A program made the position numbers and the translations under genes. DNA of 64,000 bases, taken from positions 17,421,960 through 17,485,959 of the forward strand of contig OX637333.1 of assembly GCA_951799405.1 (NCBI GenBank), read 5' to 3'. Shown here in pieces: positions 33,201 through 43,224 of the stretch (within the stretch, counting starts at the first letter, position 1; each line of letters starts with the position of its first letter). The notes beneath the pieces were generated by a model. The model was not told the DNA's origin and ran no database searches. It saw only the letters and a program-made list of their open reading frames with translations. Source of the DNA: Agapetus fuscipes (Eukaryota > Arthropoda > Insecta > Trichoptera > Glossosomatidae).

Positions 33201-34309
33201 TACTCTTTACTTCCTTGATATTCTACTCTCATGTACTTACGACCTTTTACTTGTAGTTGAGTACCATCATAGCTTGATAATTTCAAATCACAATGTTCTA
33301 ACTTAATATTTGAAAAATGTTCATTAAATATGTGCCAAGGAATAATAGTCACCCCAGAACCCGTATCTAAAATCATTTTTAGATCTGTATCATTTACCTT
33401 TACGTTTAAAAAAATGGGACCATCCATCTCATTAATGGCCATTATTGTATTTATTCTTCGAAACTTGCATTTATTTGCATAATGACCAGATTTGTTACAT
33501 TTAAAGCATTTAATATTATTATTATTTTTATTTAAAAACTTGCATGCATTTTGTTTATGACCGAATTTACCACAGTTAAAGCATTTATAATTATTATTCC
33601 TATCACTTGAAATACTTGCATGTCTAAAAATAGATTTCTTACTATCATTTGAATTATTTCGCTTGATTTCAGAATTTCGCTGTCTATCCCTTGACTTCCG
33701 AGTTTCTGTGGAATCCCTCGAATTACACGAACTCATTAAATTTATACTTTCTGAATTGTTTTGACCACACAAATGTTCCATTGTTCTCGCTAATTCTACA
33801 CATTCAGATAATTTCAATTCCATTGCTTTTAAAAATATTCTCTGCTTTATTTTGTTCTGTCTGATACCTATTAAAAATATATCCTTCAAATTTGCCTCCA
33901 ATCTATTCTCAAATTTACAGTCTACCGCAATTTTTTTCAATCTAGCTATATAATCCTTAATTGACTCGGTTTCGAGCTGTTTACATGAATAAAATGACTC
34001 CCTATACTCAAATATATTTTTTTTTACCCCACAATGACCCCCAATAATATCAATCAACTCCTCGAATTTTGCCTCCGAAATCTTTTTCGGAAAACATAGA
34101 TCAGACACCGTCTGAAAAGTCTCCTTGGTGAGAGACGATAATAGAACAGCCCTTCTGCGTTCTTCAGTTAAAAACTTCTCATCATACAAAATGAGAACTT
34201 GGTCGAGCCGAAGTCTGAAGACATCCCAATCTCCAGTCCTATGGCAAAAAGGACTTAGACTCCTCCGTGTTCCCTCCATAGTCTGAAACGGCAGAAAGAA
34301 AGAAAACAA
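30293..34309 (-). CDS. Ty3/gypsy gag-pol polyprotein, intact
   Basis: One uninterrupted frame of 1,338 residues. Order of domains: gag-like region 1-230; two CCHC zinc knuckles at about 243-281 (CFNCGKFGHKQNAC and CFKCNKSGHYANKC); aspartic protease DTGSG at about 315; reverse transcriptase about 460-650 with LDLRNAFSQI and catalytic FMDD at about 602; RNase H with TDASDQG at about 750; zinc-binding H-H...CTQC at about 980-1018; integrase triad D1046, D1100, E1136 with 35 residues between the last two. Translation probably starts at the second ATG (residue 11, MEGTRRS). gag and pol are fused without a frameshift signal. No env follows. It acts in cytoplasmic particles and inserts DNA in the nucleus. 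Confidence 0.95.
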   Translation of the reverse strand: MFSFFLPFQTMEGTRRSLSPFCHRTGDWDVFRLRLDQVLILYDEKFLTEERRRAVLLSSLTKETFQTVSDLCFPKKISEAKFEELIDIIGGHCGVKKNIFEYRESFYSCKQLETESIKDYIARLKKIAVDCKFENRLEANLKDIFLIGIRQNKIKQRIFLKAMELKLSECVELARTMEHLCGQNNSESINLMSSCNSRDSTETRKSRDRQRNSEIKRNNSNDSKKSIFRHASISSDRNNNYKCFNCGKFGHKQNACKFLNKNNNNIKCFKCNKSGHYANKCKFRRINTIMAINEMDGPIFLNVKVNDTDLKMILDTGSGVTIIPWHIFNEHFSNIKLEHCDLKLSSYDGTQLQVKGRKYMRVEYQGSKEYIEIIVVYKGSSSLLGRNFLNTFKINSFNVSDNIYSVGNNNTNYNADFFSSMRKKYPAVFESKAGTFKNFEAEIEVIKDFKAKFVNPRPIPFNLRIRVEKEIDRMLQEGIIEKVETSEMASPIVIVKKKNDEIRICADFKNTLNPMLKKIKYPLPRVEDLINRVNGAKFYAKLDLRNAFSQIRLSEESRNLCVISSPFGLFRYKVLPFGLTTSPAIFSRALYSAIQGLDAIAFMDDLLIYGNTLQELEKATEEVIKRLERSGFSVNLQKCEFGLTEVEYLGFQISRDGVKPLQHKVEAIKNLKTPSDISEVRSFLGAINYYRIFIRDLASVLQPLYKLLEKGAKFSWTKECQLAFDKVKAILVSDRILVHYNPELPVKVITDASDQGLSAIICHQYENGLERPIAYASRTLSNTEKKYSILDKEACAIIFALKKFFQYIYGRQFILVCDNKPLVHILGEHKNIPILAANRLQRYALILQGFDYTIEYVPSKDNKADFLSRLPMSSTDNEGEDNIEIINEINIEDVEGEFLNCIAVETNLNVECIKEASRNDKVICEIKEYLKTGWPNKSKMTNGLVKWWFLREKLSESNDCLFYENRLVIPLALREDILKFIHKSHMGIVKTKTLARNYFFWLGMNTEIEKTVRECTQCARNMGSPDKVELKSWPVEQHIWKRIHLDFFGPLAGKYFLVVVDAASNWIDAVKVDKIDARHTIRELKRIFSVLGIPSCIVTDNGTAFTSVDFQRFCKNLNIKHLTSAVNHPASNGLAENTVKTTKSFLKKIMKNGMFPNDYEDKLLEFLVDHRNTPSLATGMEPSVLMIGRKIRSIFDTVVPGEKSFKKTGRKVCVFKKRNQENQQRNYRGRKIKGLFRIGQKVMTKDFRNVGKWVPCIIFKILGNRIYLVKAGNQIWKRHHDQISGRKVSWEDESDNDLGLGQLLDEAGQISNDSGVSRFQPWSERLRPRGENRLRYPR

Positions 34310-34734
34310 AAATCTTATCTGCTTCTGCGTCCGACAGTCCAGGAAACGCCTACGTGACCCTCAGAAAGTGGCTTCCACTCCCTGCAGCAGTCACCTCCAG
34401 GAAACCGACCCTCAAGGCTCCCAGCTCCTGCAGTACTCCCTGCAGCACTCCGCCCCAGTTGGATCCTCTCCTCTTGAAAAAAAAAACCGCTGCAGTAACT
34501 CCCTGCAGCGATTCCTCTTGGCTCCGTGAGTTCTCTTCCTCTTGAAGAAAACCGCTCCTTCTCTTCAGACTTCTTCCAGTTCTCCCTGCAGCAACCTCGC
34601 CTCAGCTGGCTTCGTGATCCTCAGTCTTCAGATCCTTCTTCCTTCTCGAAGATTCCCACATGTTGCTCTTGCAACAATATTATTTTATTTCTTCCAAAAA
34701 AAATTTTTTTATCCCGTTTTATATGGTTCTTCTT
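34310..34734 (-). other. 5' leader of the Ty3/gypsy element
   Basis: Untranslated leader between the primer-binding site and the gag start. CTGCAG-rich direct repeats (CTCCCTGCAGCA near 34436 and 34498) are visible on the plus strand. No ORF. Confidence 0.7.
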
Positions 34735-34750
34735 TATCCTGACTGCGCCA
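34735..34750 (-). other. Primer-binding site
   Basis: One base inside the 5' LTR the minus strand reads TGGCGCAGTCAGGAT. Its first ten bases match the complement of a serine-tRNA 3' end (CGACTGCGCCA type). The tRNA identity is from knowledge of insect tRNAs. Confidence 0.7.
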
Positions 34751-34751
34751 C

Positions 34752-35011
34752 TGTGATGTATTTTGGGGATGTTTATTGTGGATGGGGGATATCAATCAGA
34801 CGAACAGATGAGTCTTGGTTTCAATGTGATGTATTATTCCATTTCAGTGTTTACAAGGCGAGAGACAAAACCAGACTGACCAGTGAAGCAGTAATAATAT
34901 CTACCTACTAATATTATATAACCATAACTCCAATAATATTATGTTACAATAATACATTACCTTATATGATATTACCTACTCTAAATAATCATATTATAAT
35001 TATACATTACA
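34752..35011 (-). repeat. 5' LTR of the Ty3/gypsy element
   Basis: 260 bp, TG...CA ends in the form read here. Followed at 35012-35016 by the CCTTC duplication that also precedes the other LTR at 29918-29922. Confidence 0.95.
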
Positions 35012-35078
35012 CCTTCCCTGAAGCAGGGGTGACATTGGCAAAGTGAACCATTTTTTACAGTATGGGTGGTCAGCAACT

Positions 35079-36090
35079 GATCTGGCATCACAGAGTATAC
35101 AGGTTTCCTGGCACTGCGATCGTGTAAATTGACTTCAATATTGCCTTTTCAGCGTCAGCCCGCTCTCCCTCCTCACCCGCGCAACCGCAACGGTTGCCGC
35201 TGTACGGTGACCACGCTGCGTCACAGCGCATCACAAAATGACGCGAAAACTGAGCGACTCGTCAAAGTTTTTTGGCGTCATTCTCAAAGCCAATTTGTAT
35301 TCCCCAGGATCTTTAATTCTCAACTGGGTTAACAACAGAGCAGAATCTCTAGTTTTATCTCTGTAATCTATCCATTTTTTCACTCAAATTAGTTTCTGTT
35401 TCTCTTCTTCTAACAAACCTACTAGTTAGTTCTTGCATCATCACAAATGTAAATTTTATCAACAAATTATTAACTTTGATTTTTTACTGTTTTCGAGAAT
35501 TCATTTTTCCGCACTGACTTTACGAACGTGTGGGCACCCTAAGAAATATCCTCGACTACTCGCTCCCCCAGTTCTTGTATGGGTATCGCCGTCGAAATTT
35601 GTACCTTTTTGTCTTGTGCGTGTGTCGCCTAATGATTTTCAGTGTTGCGACCCCCCTGGGGATAACGGGGCAAAAAGTTACGCTATATGTGTAGCTTAGT
35701 TGCGTTTATTTTTATTTTAAGTAAGTATAATTTTTGAACCAATATTAATATGCGTTAATCTCACAAATGTGACGTAGCGCGGTAACGGTTACGGTAGCGT
35801 TCGTCAATAAAAACATACATAATCCTAAAATTGATTTATTTGAAAACTAATAATACCAGCGACTATAAAAACACACAATCATAAGCAGCACTAACGTCTC
35901 TAAGTAGACAATACACAATTGACAACAGATCTGATATTTACCCTAATAATTCCAAGCTAAATCCCACTCAAAACACTCACGACAAATTCACGACTCAGAT
36001 GTAAACGCTCTCAGAAGAAAATGAAGGTAGCGAATGAGTTTTTTTGTGTTGTCCACACTGTATCAAAGAGTTACCATACGTGAACAATTG
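35079..36090. other. Unannotated stretch with a SINE-B 3' fragment
   Basis: No gene recognised. 35640-35712 (GGGGATAACGGGGCAAAAAG then CTATATGTGTAGCTTAGTTGC) is the end of a SINE-B copy. The rest carries only short chance frames. Confidence 0.5.
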
Positions 36091-36979
36091 GGCCCGGTAG
36101 TTTCACATTTTAAGCTAAAGTAGTTTATATAGCATATTTTATACCCGAGATATGCTATAGTAACGCCAAAACAGTATTTTGATTCTTATTTTGCCTATAG
36201 GCTATCTCTAGTATATACCGAAGATACCCGAAGTCATTTCCACGTCATTCCATTGATGCCATCGTGACAAAACTTGAAAAATGAAAAAAAAAACCTCAGA
36301 TACTGCATTTGGCCACAAAAATTATATTGTAAACAGCCACAATTCTTGAAATTGTTGTCTATGGTTGTTTTTTCTAACTGTCAGATGCCATATTGACGTT
36401 CCGCCTGCAGTGCATCAAAAATGATGGCATGGCGCCCGTGATATGATTAATGCTGTATATTAATGTTATAATATGATTTTAAATTATAAGTGCGTAAGAC
36501 ATTTTAAAACGGATTTTATAGACTGTGTTGTAGATAGATTCATAAAATCCGTTTGGATTTGCTTGCCAATAATTTCAAATGTTGTGCCCAGTGAATTCTT
36601 CCATTTCCTACCATATATTCCGAGACAAAATATTTTTGATTTGCACATGCAAACATAATCAGCAATTCTTTCGTCATCTGAACCGTTGCTTTCCTTGACA
36701 AAATTGAAGTAAATATTGTGTGTTTTCTAAGGTAATAATTGAGGAAATTCGACTCAAAACAGCATAGCCGCTGTAAATAACAGATGAGAAAAGACACCAT
36801 ATTGGAATTAGCTAAAGCATAAAACGTATGCTCCGCAAAATTGGCTAGCAAAACTATCGTTGCTATTAGACTATTTTCTTGCTAAAGCATATTTCAAAAT
36901 ACCGTTTTTAAGATTTTAAGCTATAGTAAGTCATTTTTATGCTATTAGGCGCGTATGCTAACGATGAAACTACCGGGCC
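36091..36979 (+). mobile_element. 889 bp MITE, GGCCCGGTAG family, copy 2
   Basis: Same ends and interior as copy 1. Flanking triplets are TTG and TAG, so any TAA/TWA duplication has decayed or the assignment is wrong. It lies 160 bp from copy 3, which is in the opposite orientation. Confidence 0.8.
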
Positions 36980-37309
36980 TAGGGTTGCAAGATTTTTGTC
37001 AGTTCCAATGGAATTGGTAACACACTAAAAGAAAAATTTCGGAGCCAAAAATGGAGACAACCATTAGCAATCAATATTTCGTGTTTAAATAAATAAATAT
37101 TATTGTGGCTAGTACAGAAAATGAAAGATACGTTACTAAGGCCCGGTAGTTTCATCGTTAGCATACCCGCCTAATAGCATAAAAATTACTTACTATAGCT
37201 TAAAATCTTAAAAACGGTATTTTGAAATATGCTTTAGCAAGAAAATAGTCTAATAGCAACGATAGTTTTGTTAGCCAATTTTGCGGAGCATACGTTTTAT
37301 GCTTTAGCT

Positions 37310-39767
37310 CTAAGGTCTTCAACCCGCGGCCCGCGGGCCTCATGTGGCCCGCCAGCTAATTTCTTGCGGCCCGCGGCCACCAAAGGCTAAAAAAATAAAA
37401 TATCGCGCCCCGTGATATGCGATATATATAATATATCTACGAGTGATATACGACTCGCCATTTGCAATGCCACTCTTTCACACATATGAGTGCGTCTCGC
37501 TCGCTCGCCGCAGGAGTGAGTCCGCCCACGACGGCGCCACTTCCGATACATGCCTCTCGCCCTTTCCAGACCTCTCACGTGCTTTCTCGAAACATCGAGA
37601 AAGCGCGCGTATAAATATTTAAGGCGGAACGCGTCGTCTCACGAGTCAGTACCTTGCAGCTATACTCTGTGTCTTGCAGTCAGTTGCAGCCGATACAAAG
37701 TTGGTGTGTTTTGACGTGTTTAAGGCGGAAAACCTGTGGTGTGCAGTTATGCAAGTTTAGTTATATCGTGGACATTTTTGACATTAAAAATGGCTTCTAC
37801 GTTGGGTAAAAAACGAAAAGTTAGTGAAGAAAACCGCATGTTTCAAGAAAAGTGGACTGAGTTGTACTTGTTCGTCAGTGTTAATCAAAAACCTGTCTGT
37901 TTGGTATGTCATGAATCACTCACAGCCATGAAAGAATACAACTTAAAAAGACATTACGATACAAAACATGCAACAAAGTTTGAGACAGTCAAAGGACAGT
38001 TACGGCAAGATAAAATGAGAGCTCTGAAGAGTCAGCTTCAACGACAGCAAGATAGTTTTCAAAAGCAGAACATTGAAAATGAAGCAAACATGAAGGTGAG
38101 CTACATTATTTCCGAAAAAATAGCTTTGAAATCAAAACCGTTTACTGATGGCGAATTTATCAAAGAATGTATGGAGGCCGCCGCTGAAGTATTGTGCCCT
38201 TCTCAAAAACAACTTTTTTCTAAAGTTAGTTTATCCGGTGTTACTGTTGCCAGAAGAATTGAAGAGTTAGCGATAGACATAGAAAATTCATTAAACGAAC
38301 GAGCGTCGAAGTTCGTATACTATTCTGTTGCGCTCGACGAAAGCACAGATATAACCGATACTGCTCAATTAGCTATATTTATTCGGGGCATTGATAATAA
38401 CTTTGTCATCACCGAAGAGATGGCTGCTCTTTTTCCGATGAAAGGAACTACAAAAGGATGTGATATTTATGAGTGCTTGATGACAGTACTAAGACAATAT
38501 AATTTAGAATTGACAAACCTTTCTGCAGTTGTAACAGACGGTGCACCATCCATGGTAGGAAAAAATGAAGGGCTCGTGGGTTTGATTAAAAAACAGAACA
38601 AAGATCTTTCTTTGATGCATTACCATTGTATCATTCATCAACAAAATCTTTGTGCTAAATCCACAAAATATATTGATGAGGTGATGAAAGTGGTCGTAAA
38701 GACAGTGAACTTCATTAAATCCCGTGGCCTCAACCACAGAGAATTCCAAAATTGTTTACGCGAAAATAATGCGGAATATGGTGATGTCACATATTTTTCC
38801 GATGTTCGTTGGCTGAGCAGAGGCAAAATGCTGAAACGCGTTTTTGAACTCAAGACAGAAATCGCCTCATTCATGGAAACCAAAGGAAAACCAGTTCCAC
38901 AATTTAGTGACCCCGACTGGCTATGCGACTTTGCATTTCTCACAGACATCACGCAGCACCTCAATGACTTGAACACCAAACTACAAGGAAAAGAAAATCT
39001 CATCAACAACCTGCTGGACACTGTGAAGGCATTTGAGTTTAAACTGGATTTATGGAAAAACCAGTTGTTGAAAAAAGAGTATACGCACTTTCCTAAACTG
39101 AAGAGCTGCGAATGTACAGATGTGGATAAATACGTTGAAGCAGTAGATTTACTCAAAAAAGAGTTTCAATCAAGGTTTTCTGACTTCAGAGAGAGTGAAA
39201 AATACATCAGTCTCTTTGCCCGACCATTCGGTGTATCCGTTGAAGACATGCCGGAAAATTTTCAGATGGAGCTTATAGATTTGCAGTGTAATTCGGAATT
39301 GAAAGACAAGTTCGACGTGGGTGTTTTTGATTTCTATGCAAAATATGTCGATCACAACTCGTTTCCTGAAATCCGAAAAAATGCCATGAAAATGATTTCA
39401 TTGTTTGGGAGCACATATGTGTGTGTGAGCAGCTGTTTTCTCGTATGAAGTATGTGAAATCGACAACAAGGTCGAGAATTACAGATGCACATCTGGAAGG
39501 TAGTCTGCGGGTTGCAACCACAAAAATGAAAACAAATATTGACAAACTTGTAAAAAATAAACAATGTCAAAAATCACATTGATTGACTTTAATTAACTAA
39601 TAAAGATTGACTTTATTCAACCAATAAAGATTATTAAAATTTGAAATTATGTACATATGTCTTTTATTTTATTGATAAGGTGGTAAAGTGTCGTGAAAAG
39701 TTGTGGCCCTTCGGACGATGTGTTATCGATGTTTGGCCCTTGCACTAAAAAAGGTTGAAGACCCCTG
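37310..39767 (+). mobile_element. hAT transposon, 2,458 bp, flanked by CTTTAGCT
   Basis: Ends read CTAAGGTCTTCAACC at the left and the inverse of CAGGGGTCTTCAACC at the right, so the left terminus has two substitutions from the hAT consensus. CTTTAGCT at 37302-37309 and 39768-39775 is a perfect 8 bp target duplication. A (CG)-rich GCGGCCCGCGG block lies inside the left end. The element encodes one transposase-like frame in plus orientation and sits inside the 891 bp MITE copy 3. Confidence 0.92.
37790..39582 (+). pseudogene. hAT transposase, GTF2IRD2/ZBED-like, one frameshift
   Basis: Start chosen at 37790 (MASTLGKKRKVSEENR, good context AAAAATGG). An upstream ATG at 37736 is also in frame. 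A nuclear-localisation-like KKRK is followed by a BED-type zinc finger (CLVCHESL...LKRHYDTKH), then the RNase-H-like catalytic core with VALDESTDITDTAQLAI, VTDGAPSMVG, YHCIIHQQNLCAK and DVRWLSRGKML. The C-terminal dimerisation block (EQLFSRMK, SRITDAHLEG) is present but in another frame. An extra GT in the GTGTGTGTG run near 39418-39426 shifts it, so the ORF ends early at 39448 instead of 39582. Otherwise it is intact. Similar genes were domesticated in vertebrates as GTF2IRD2/ZBED-type proteins. Confidence 0.9.
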
Positions 39768-40499
39768 CTTTAGCTAATTCCAATATGGCGTCTTTTCTCA
39801 TCTGTTATTTACAGCGGCTATGTTGTTTTGAGTCGAATTTCCTCAATTATTACCTTAGAAAACACACAATATTTACTTCAATTTTGTCAAGGAAAGCAAC
39901 GGTTCAGATGACGAAAGAATTGCTGATTATGTTTGCATGTGCAAATCAAAAATATTTTGTCTCGGAATATATGGTAGGAAAACGGAAGAATTCACTGGGC
40001 ACAACATTTGAAATTATTGGCAAGCAAATCCAAACGGATTTTATGAATCTATCTACAACACAGTCTATACAATCCGTTTTAAAATGTCTTACGCACTTAT
40101 AATTTAAAATCATATTATAACATTAATATACAGCATTAATCATATCACGGGCACCATGCCATCATTTTTAATGCACTGCAGGCGGAACGTCAATATGGCA
40201 TCTGACAGCTAGAAAAAACAACCATAGACAACAATTTCATGAATTCGTGGCTGTTTACAATATAATTTATGTGGCCAAATGCAGTATCTGAGGTTTTTTT
40301 TTTCATTTTTCAAGTTTTGTCACGATGGCATCAATGGAATGACGTGGGAATGACTTTGGGTATCTTCGGTATATACTAGAGATAGCCTATAGGCAAAATG
40401 GGAATCAAAATACTGTTTTGGCGTTACTATAGCATATCTCGGGTATAAAATATGCTATATAAACTACTTTAGCTTAAAATGTGAAACTACCGGGCCTTA

Positions 40500-41530
40500 C
40501 TCATTTGAACTTCATTCTTCGCTAGCCATTTTTTCCTCTTGTACTCGGTCTCTAACATTTTATTCTTTCTATCATTAATCCATTTTAAATAGCTCTTGTG
40601 GTGCAGTCTGTCTTCATATACATACAATGTAGCGCCACTGCGTTTCCCCCAGTCAACTACAACAGAACGCCACTGGTCACTGCCCGGCGAAAACAATAGA
40701 CGGCCCGGAACAAAGGGATCTACGGCGATCTCTTATTGGCCGACACTAGCTAGGAGCCGACAGTGGACTTATTAACTGTAGTATAAAGATAGGCCGCTGT
40801 CGGCTGGGAGGGCAGTACAATCTCAACACTCGACGAATACACACGCCCGCCCGCTCGCTCTCGCCTGACACCAACACTTCGCCTGACGACCGAACACTGC
40901 CAGCACCCTCTCCGCCACTCCTCAACCGCAAGAAACTCGAGGAACTGCATTACTGCCTACAATACCTGGCCACCACAGCTAACTGCTCTCAGGATCGAGA
41001 AACCTCTCCAAACCCATCCTTTCCTTCCAAGCTCAACAGACGCAAGTTTCAATCCCATAGTGGACCTTTTCAGGACCACTCTTTCTCTCAAAAGTTTAAG
41101 CCTTGCGTCTAGTAGCTCACTCCTCTTTCTGCTAACCTTCACCCTCCTCCAAACTCTTCCGCACTCTCGGACATCCTCCGCGAGACCACGGGAACTATTT
41201 GGAAACCGGAGATCGACACGCCGCGACAGTCTCTGGAAACAAGACTGCCGAACGCCCTTCAAGAAATAACAACAACATTGTAAAAAAGCTGTACACAGAA
41301 TTTTTCCAATAAACGAAGTTTCCACACTCTCTTTCTTCTCTTTCACTGCTTGTTTAACCTTATCATTCCACCATTATTGCCTTTTCTATGCCCAATCGTC
41401 ACTTCTCCACATACCTTCTTTGCACTTTCAACCAAACATGTTTCCCACATTTTTCCTACACATGCATTCTTCGCCAGTTCCTTGCATACATCCTTGCATA
41501 CTTTGTTTTATTCCGCTTCTATTGATTTTT
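40500..41530 (-). pseudogene. RTE LINE fragment interrupted by a solo LTR
   Basis: The minus strand encodes the linker between endonuclease and reverse transcriptase of an RTE ORF. ESAKKVCGEVTIG and VKQAVKEKK lie at 41530-41331, then after the LTR YLKWINDRKNKMLE lies at 40592-40500. Removing the LTR and one CTCT restores a continuous frame. The fragment ends beside the MITE at 40496. Confidence 0.8.
40597..41326 (+). mobile_element. Solo LTR, 730 bp, with CTCT duplication
   Basis: Begins TGTGGTGCAG and ends TTTCCACA (5 bp inverted TGTGG/CCACA). CTCT flanks both sides (40593-40596, 41327-41330). Internal GTATAAAGATAGG near 40779 and CCAATAAACGAAG near 41308 give a plausible TATA box and polyadenylation signal in plus orientation. 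It is unlike the 260 bp LTR of the gypsy element, so it belongs to another family. Confidence 0.75.
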
Positions 41531-42412
41531 TGAGTAAGTATGTTACAAATATTTTAAGATTCACTTCCATCATCGGGCAACTAACAATTACTAAAATTAA
41601 ACTTAAAAATTAAGACAGTGGAGTGGGATCTATTGGTGGTAGTGGTAAGGGACGGGTAGTAAGGTAGATATGTGGGAGGGGGATGGGGATTTTTGGGGCG
41701 GAGCTAAACTAGGAGAGGGGATGTGATGACGGGAAGTTGAATATTAAGCATAGAACTTTTATTTTTGTATTTGTTAATCTGTAATATTTCTAATAGGTAT
41801 ATCCATTTTTTCCTTTTTGGCAGCTATGTATAAACTGTAAGATATTACCTATACTCGTATCTAGAAATATTATATTTTTATTGAAACTGCATAAGTTGGT
41901 AGATGATTGTAGCTTTGCACACAGTGGGTTAATTTATGCAAGAAAGTCGAATGCAGATCCTGTGCAATTTATTTGTTGATATTAAGAAGTAAAAAAAACC
42001 CCCTGGTTTAGGTTACAATAGTTTTGGGTCCACTTCTATTAAAAGTACATGCCCTGTACTTGGAGGTATTGGCATGGCTAAATAAAATACACATTGTCTA
42101 CATAAATATTTTATTGAAACTTTAGTACTTAATATGACTTATTTACTAATTAAAACATTCATAAAAATTGTGCGGACGATTTGATACAAAATAAGAATAA
42201 TTATTTATTAGAGATAACATATTATTATGTTAACATAACATGAGTTATTGGAGGTAATTTGTTGCTAGACCGGTGACCCTGTAACAAAAAAAAAAAATCA
42301 AGTTTATTGTCGAAAAAGCCAACATTAAGTCCCTTTTCGCAAGTGTGTCCTGTGACATCATAGCCAGCCTAGCTGGTGACTATGATTTTTATTTGTTTTG
42401 GCATTTTATTTT
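41531..42412. other. Unannotated stretch with a 210 bp-repeat piece
   Basis: No gene recognised. 41866-41980 is a diverged partial copy of the repeat at 3428-3640 (GCATAAGTTGGTAGATGATT, AAGAAAGTCGAATGCAGA). Confidence 0.55.
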
Positions 42413-42427
42413 TGGAAATCATAAATT

Positions 42428-42688
42428 ATGAATGTAATGAAAGAGAAGCGAATAAAAGTGATGGGTGTGACTGAAACAAAAATGAAAGGGAATGGTGAGA
42501 AAGTATTAGCGAATGGTGAATTGTATATTTGGTCAGGTGTGGAAGATGGGAATGAAAGGCAGGGTGTAGGTGTGATTGTGAGTGAGTGTGTCAAAGGATG
42601 CATAACAGGATACCAAAGAGTTTTTCCCAGAATTTTAACTATAAAATTTAAAATTAAAAACTTGAGATTTTTCTTGGTAACTTGTTAT
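42428..42688 (+). pseudogene. RTE-B endonuclease, first part
   Basis: Contains KVMGVTETKMKGNGEK, LYIWSGVEDG and RQGVGVIVSECVKG, ending ...LVTCY exactly at the hAT-like insertion. The sequence before the VTETKM catalytic-E motif is mostly missing, so this copy lacks the expected N-terminal WN motif. Confidence 0.85.
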
Positions 42689-42842
42689 CAGGCCCGGATT
42701 AACCCCTCTGGGGGCCCTGGTGCGGGGACAAGCTCGGGGGCCCCCCCATATGCCCCCCTTCCCTCGTAAAAAATCCCTTCCCCCTCCCACACCTATTTTT
42801 TCAAAGGACAAAAAGTGCATTTTTTACGATTATACATCTCTG

Positions 42843-43042
42843 TAATAATCTATACTCTAAATTGCAAGGATATATTAATTTCAAAACTCATCCTAATGCA
42901 TGCCCACAAACTGGCACGTGTAAGTTCGCAATGAACAAAAGCCCTGCAACTTTTGCCGACCTTGGAACAGGGATGACATTGCAAAGTGAACCATTTTTTA
43001 CAGTATGGGTGGTCAGCCTCATACCAACATATAAGTCAAGGA
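42843..43042 (-). repeat. SINE1 copy, internally deleted
   Basis: ATACTCTAAATTGCAAGGAT through ATATAAGTCAAGGAA, lacking about 45 bp in the middle. Nested in the hAT-like element. Confidence 0.8.
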
Positions 43043-43224
43043 ACGTTATCGTTATATCGTATCGTTACCAATTTCTCTTCAATAAGGTTTTCTGAATAAT
43101 TTATATCAATCGTTCTCTTGAGACTCTCGCAAGATTCTTATAAGAATTCGACTAGTTTTTAACATTTCTAAATTTTCATACATCAATGGATAATGTTTAA
43201 ATGACAAATTCAAGTGATAAATTT

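Larger units (their letters stand above)
29923..35011 (-). mobile_element. Complete Ty3/gypsy LTR retrotransposon
   Basis: 5,089 bp element read on the minus strand. It has two 260 bp LTRs (34752-35011 is the 5' LTR, 29923-30182 the 3' LTR) that look identical base for base, a primer-binding site, a polypurine tract, one intact gag-pol frame and a 5 bp target duplication CCTTC. There is no envelope gene. The intact ORF and identical LTRs indicate a very recent insertion. The serine-tRNA primer site and twin zinc knuckles suggest the mag-like lineage, but that is inference. Confidence 0.95.
29755..35078 (-). repeat. SINE1 copy split by the Ty3/gypsy element
   Basis: The part at 29755-29922 ends TTGCCGACCTTC and the part at 35012-35078 resumes CCTTCCCTGAAGCAGGGG. 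CCTTC is the 5 bp duplication created by the retrotransposon. The extreme 5' end of this SINE1 is missing after GGTGGTCAG. Confidence 0.9.
37140..40496 (-). mobile_element. 891 bp MITE, GGCCCGGTAG family, copy 3, split by a hAT element
   Basis: Parts 37140-37309 and 39776-40496 together make 891 bp once the hAT insertion and one copy of its 8 bp duplication are removed, matching copy 1. The orientation is opposite to copies 1 and 2. Its right end abuts an RTE fragment. Confidence 0.85.
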
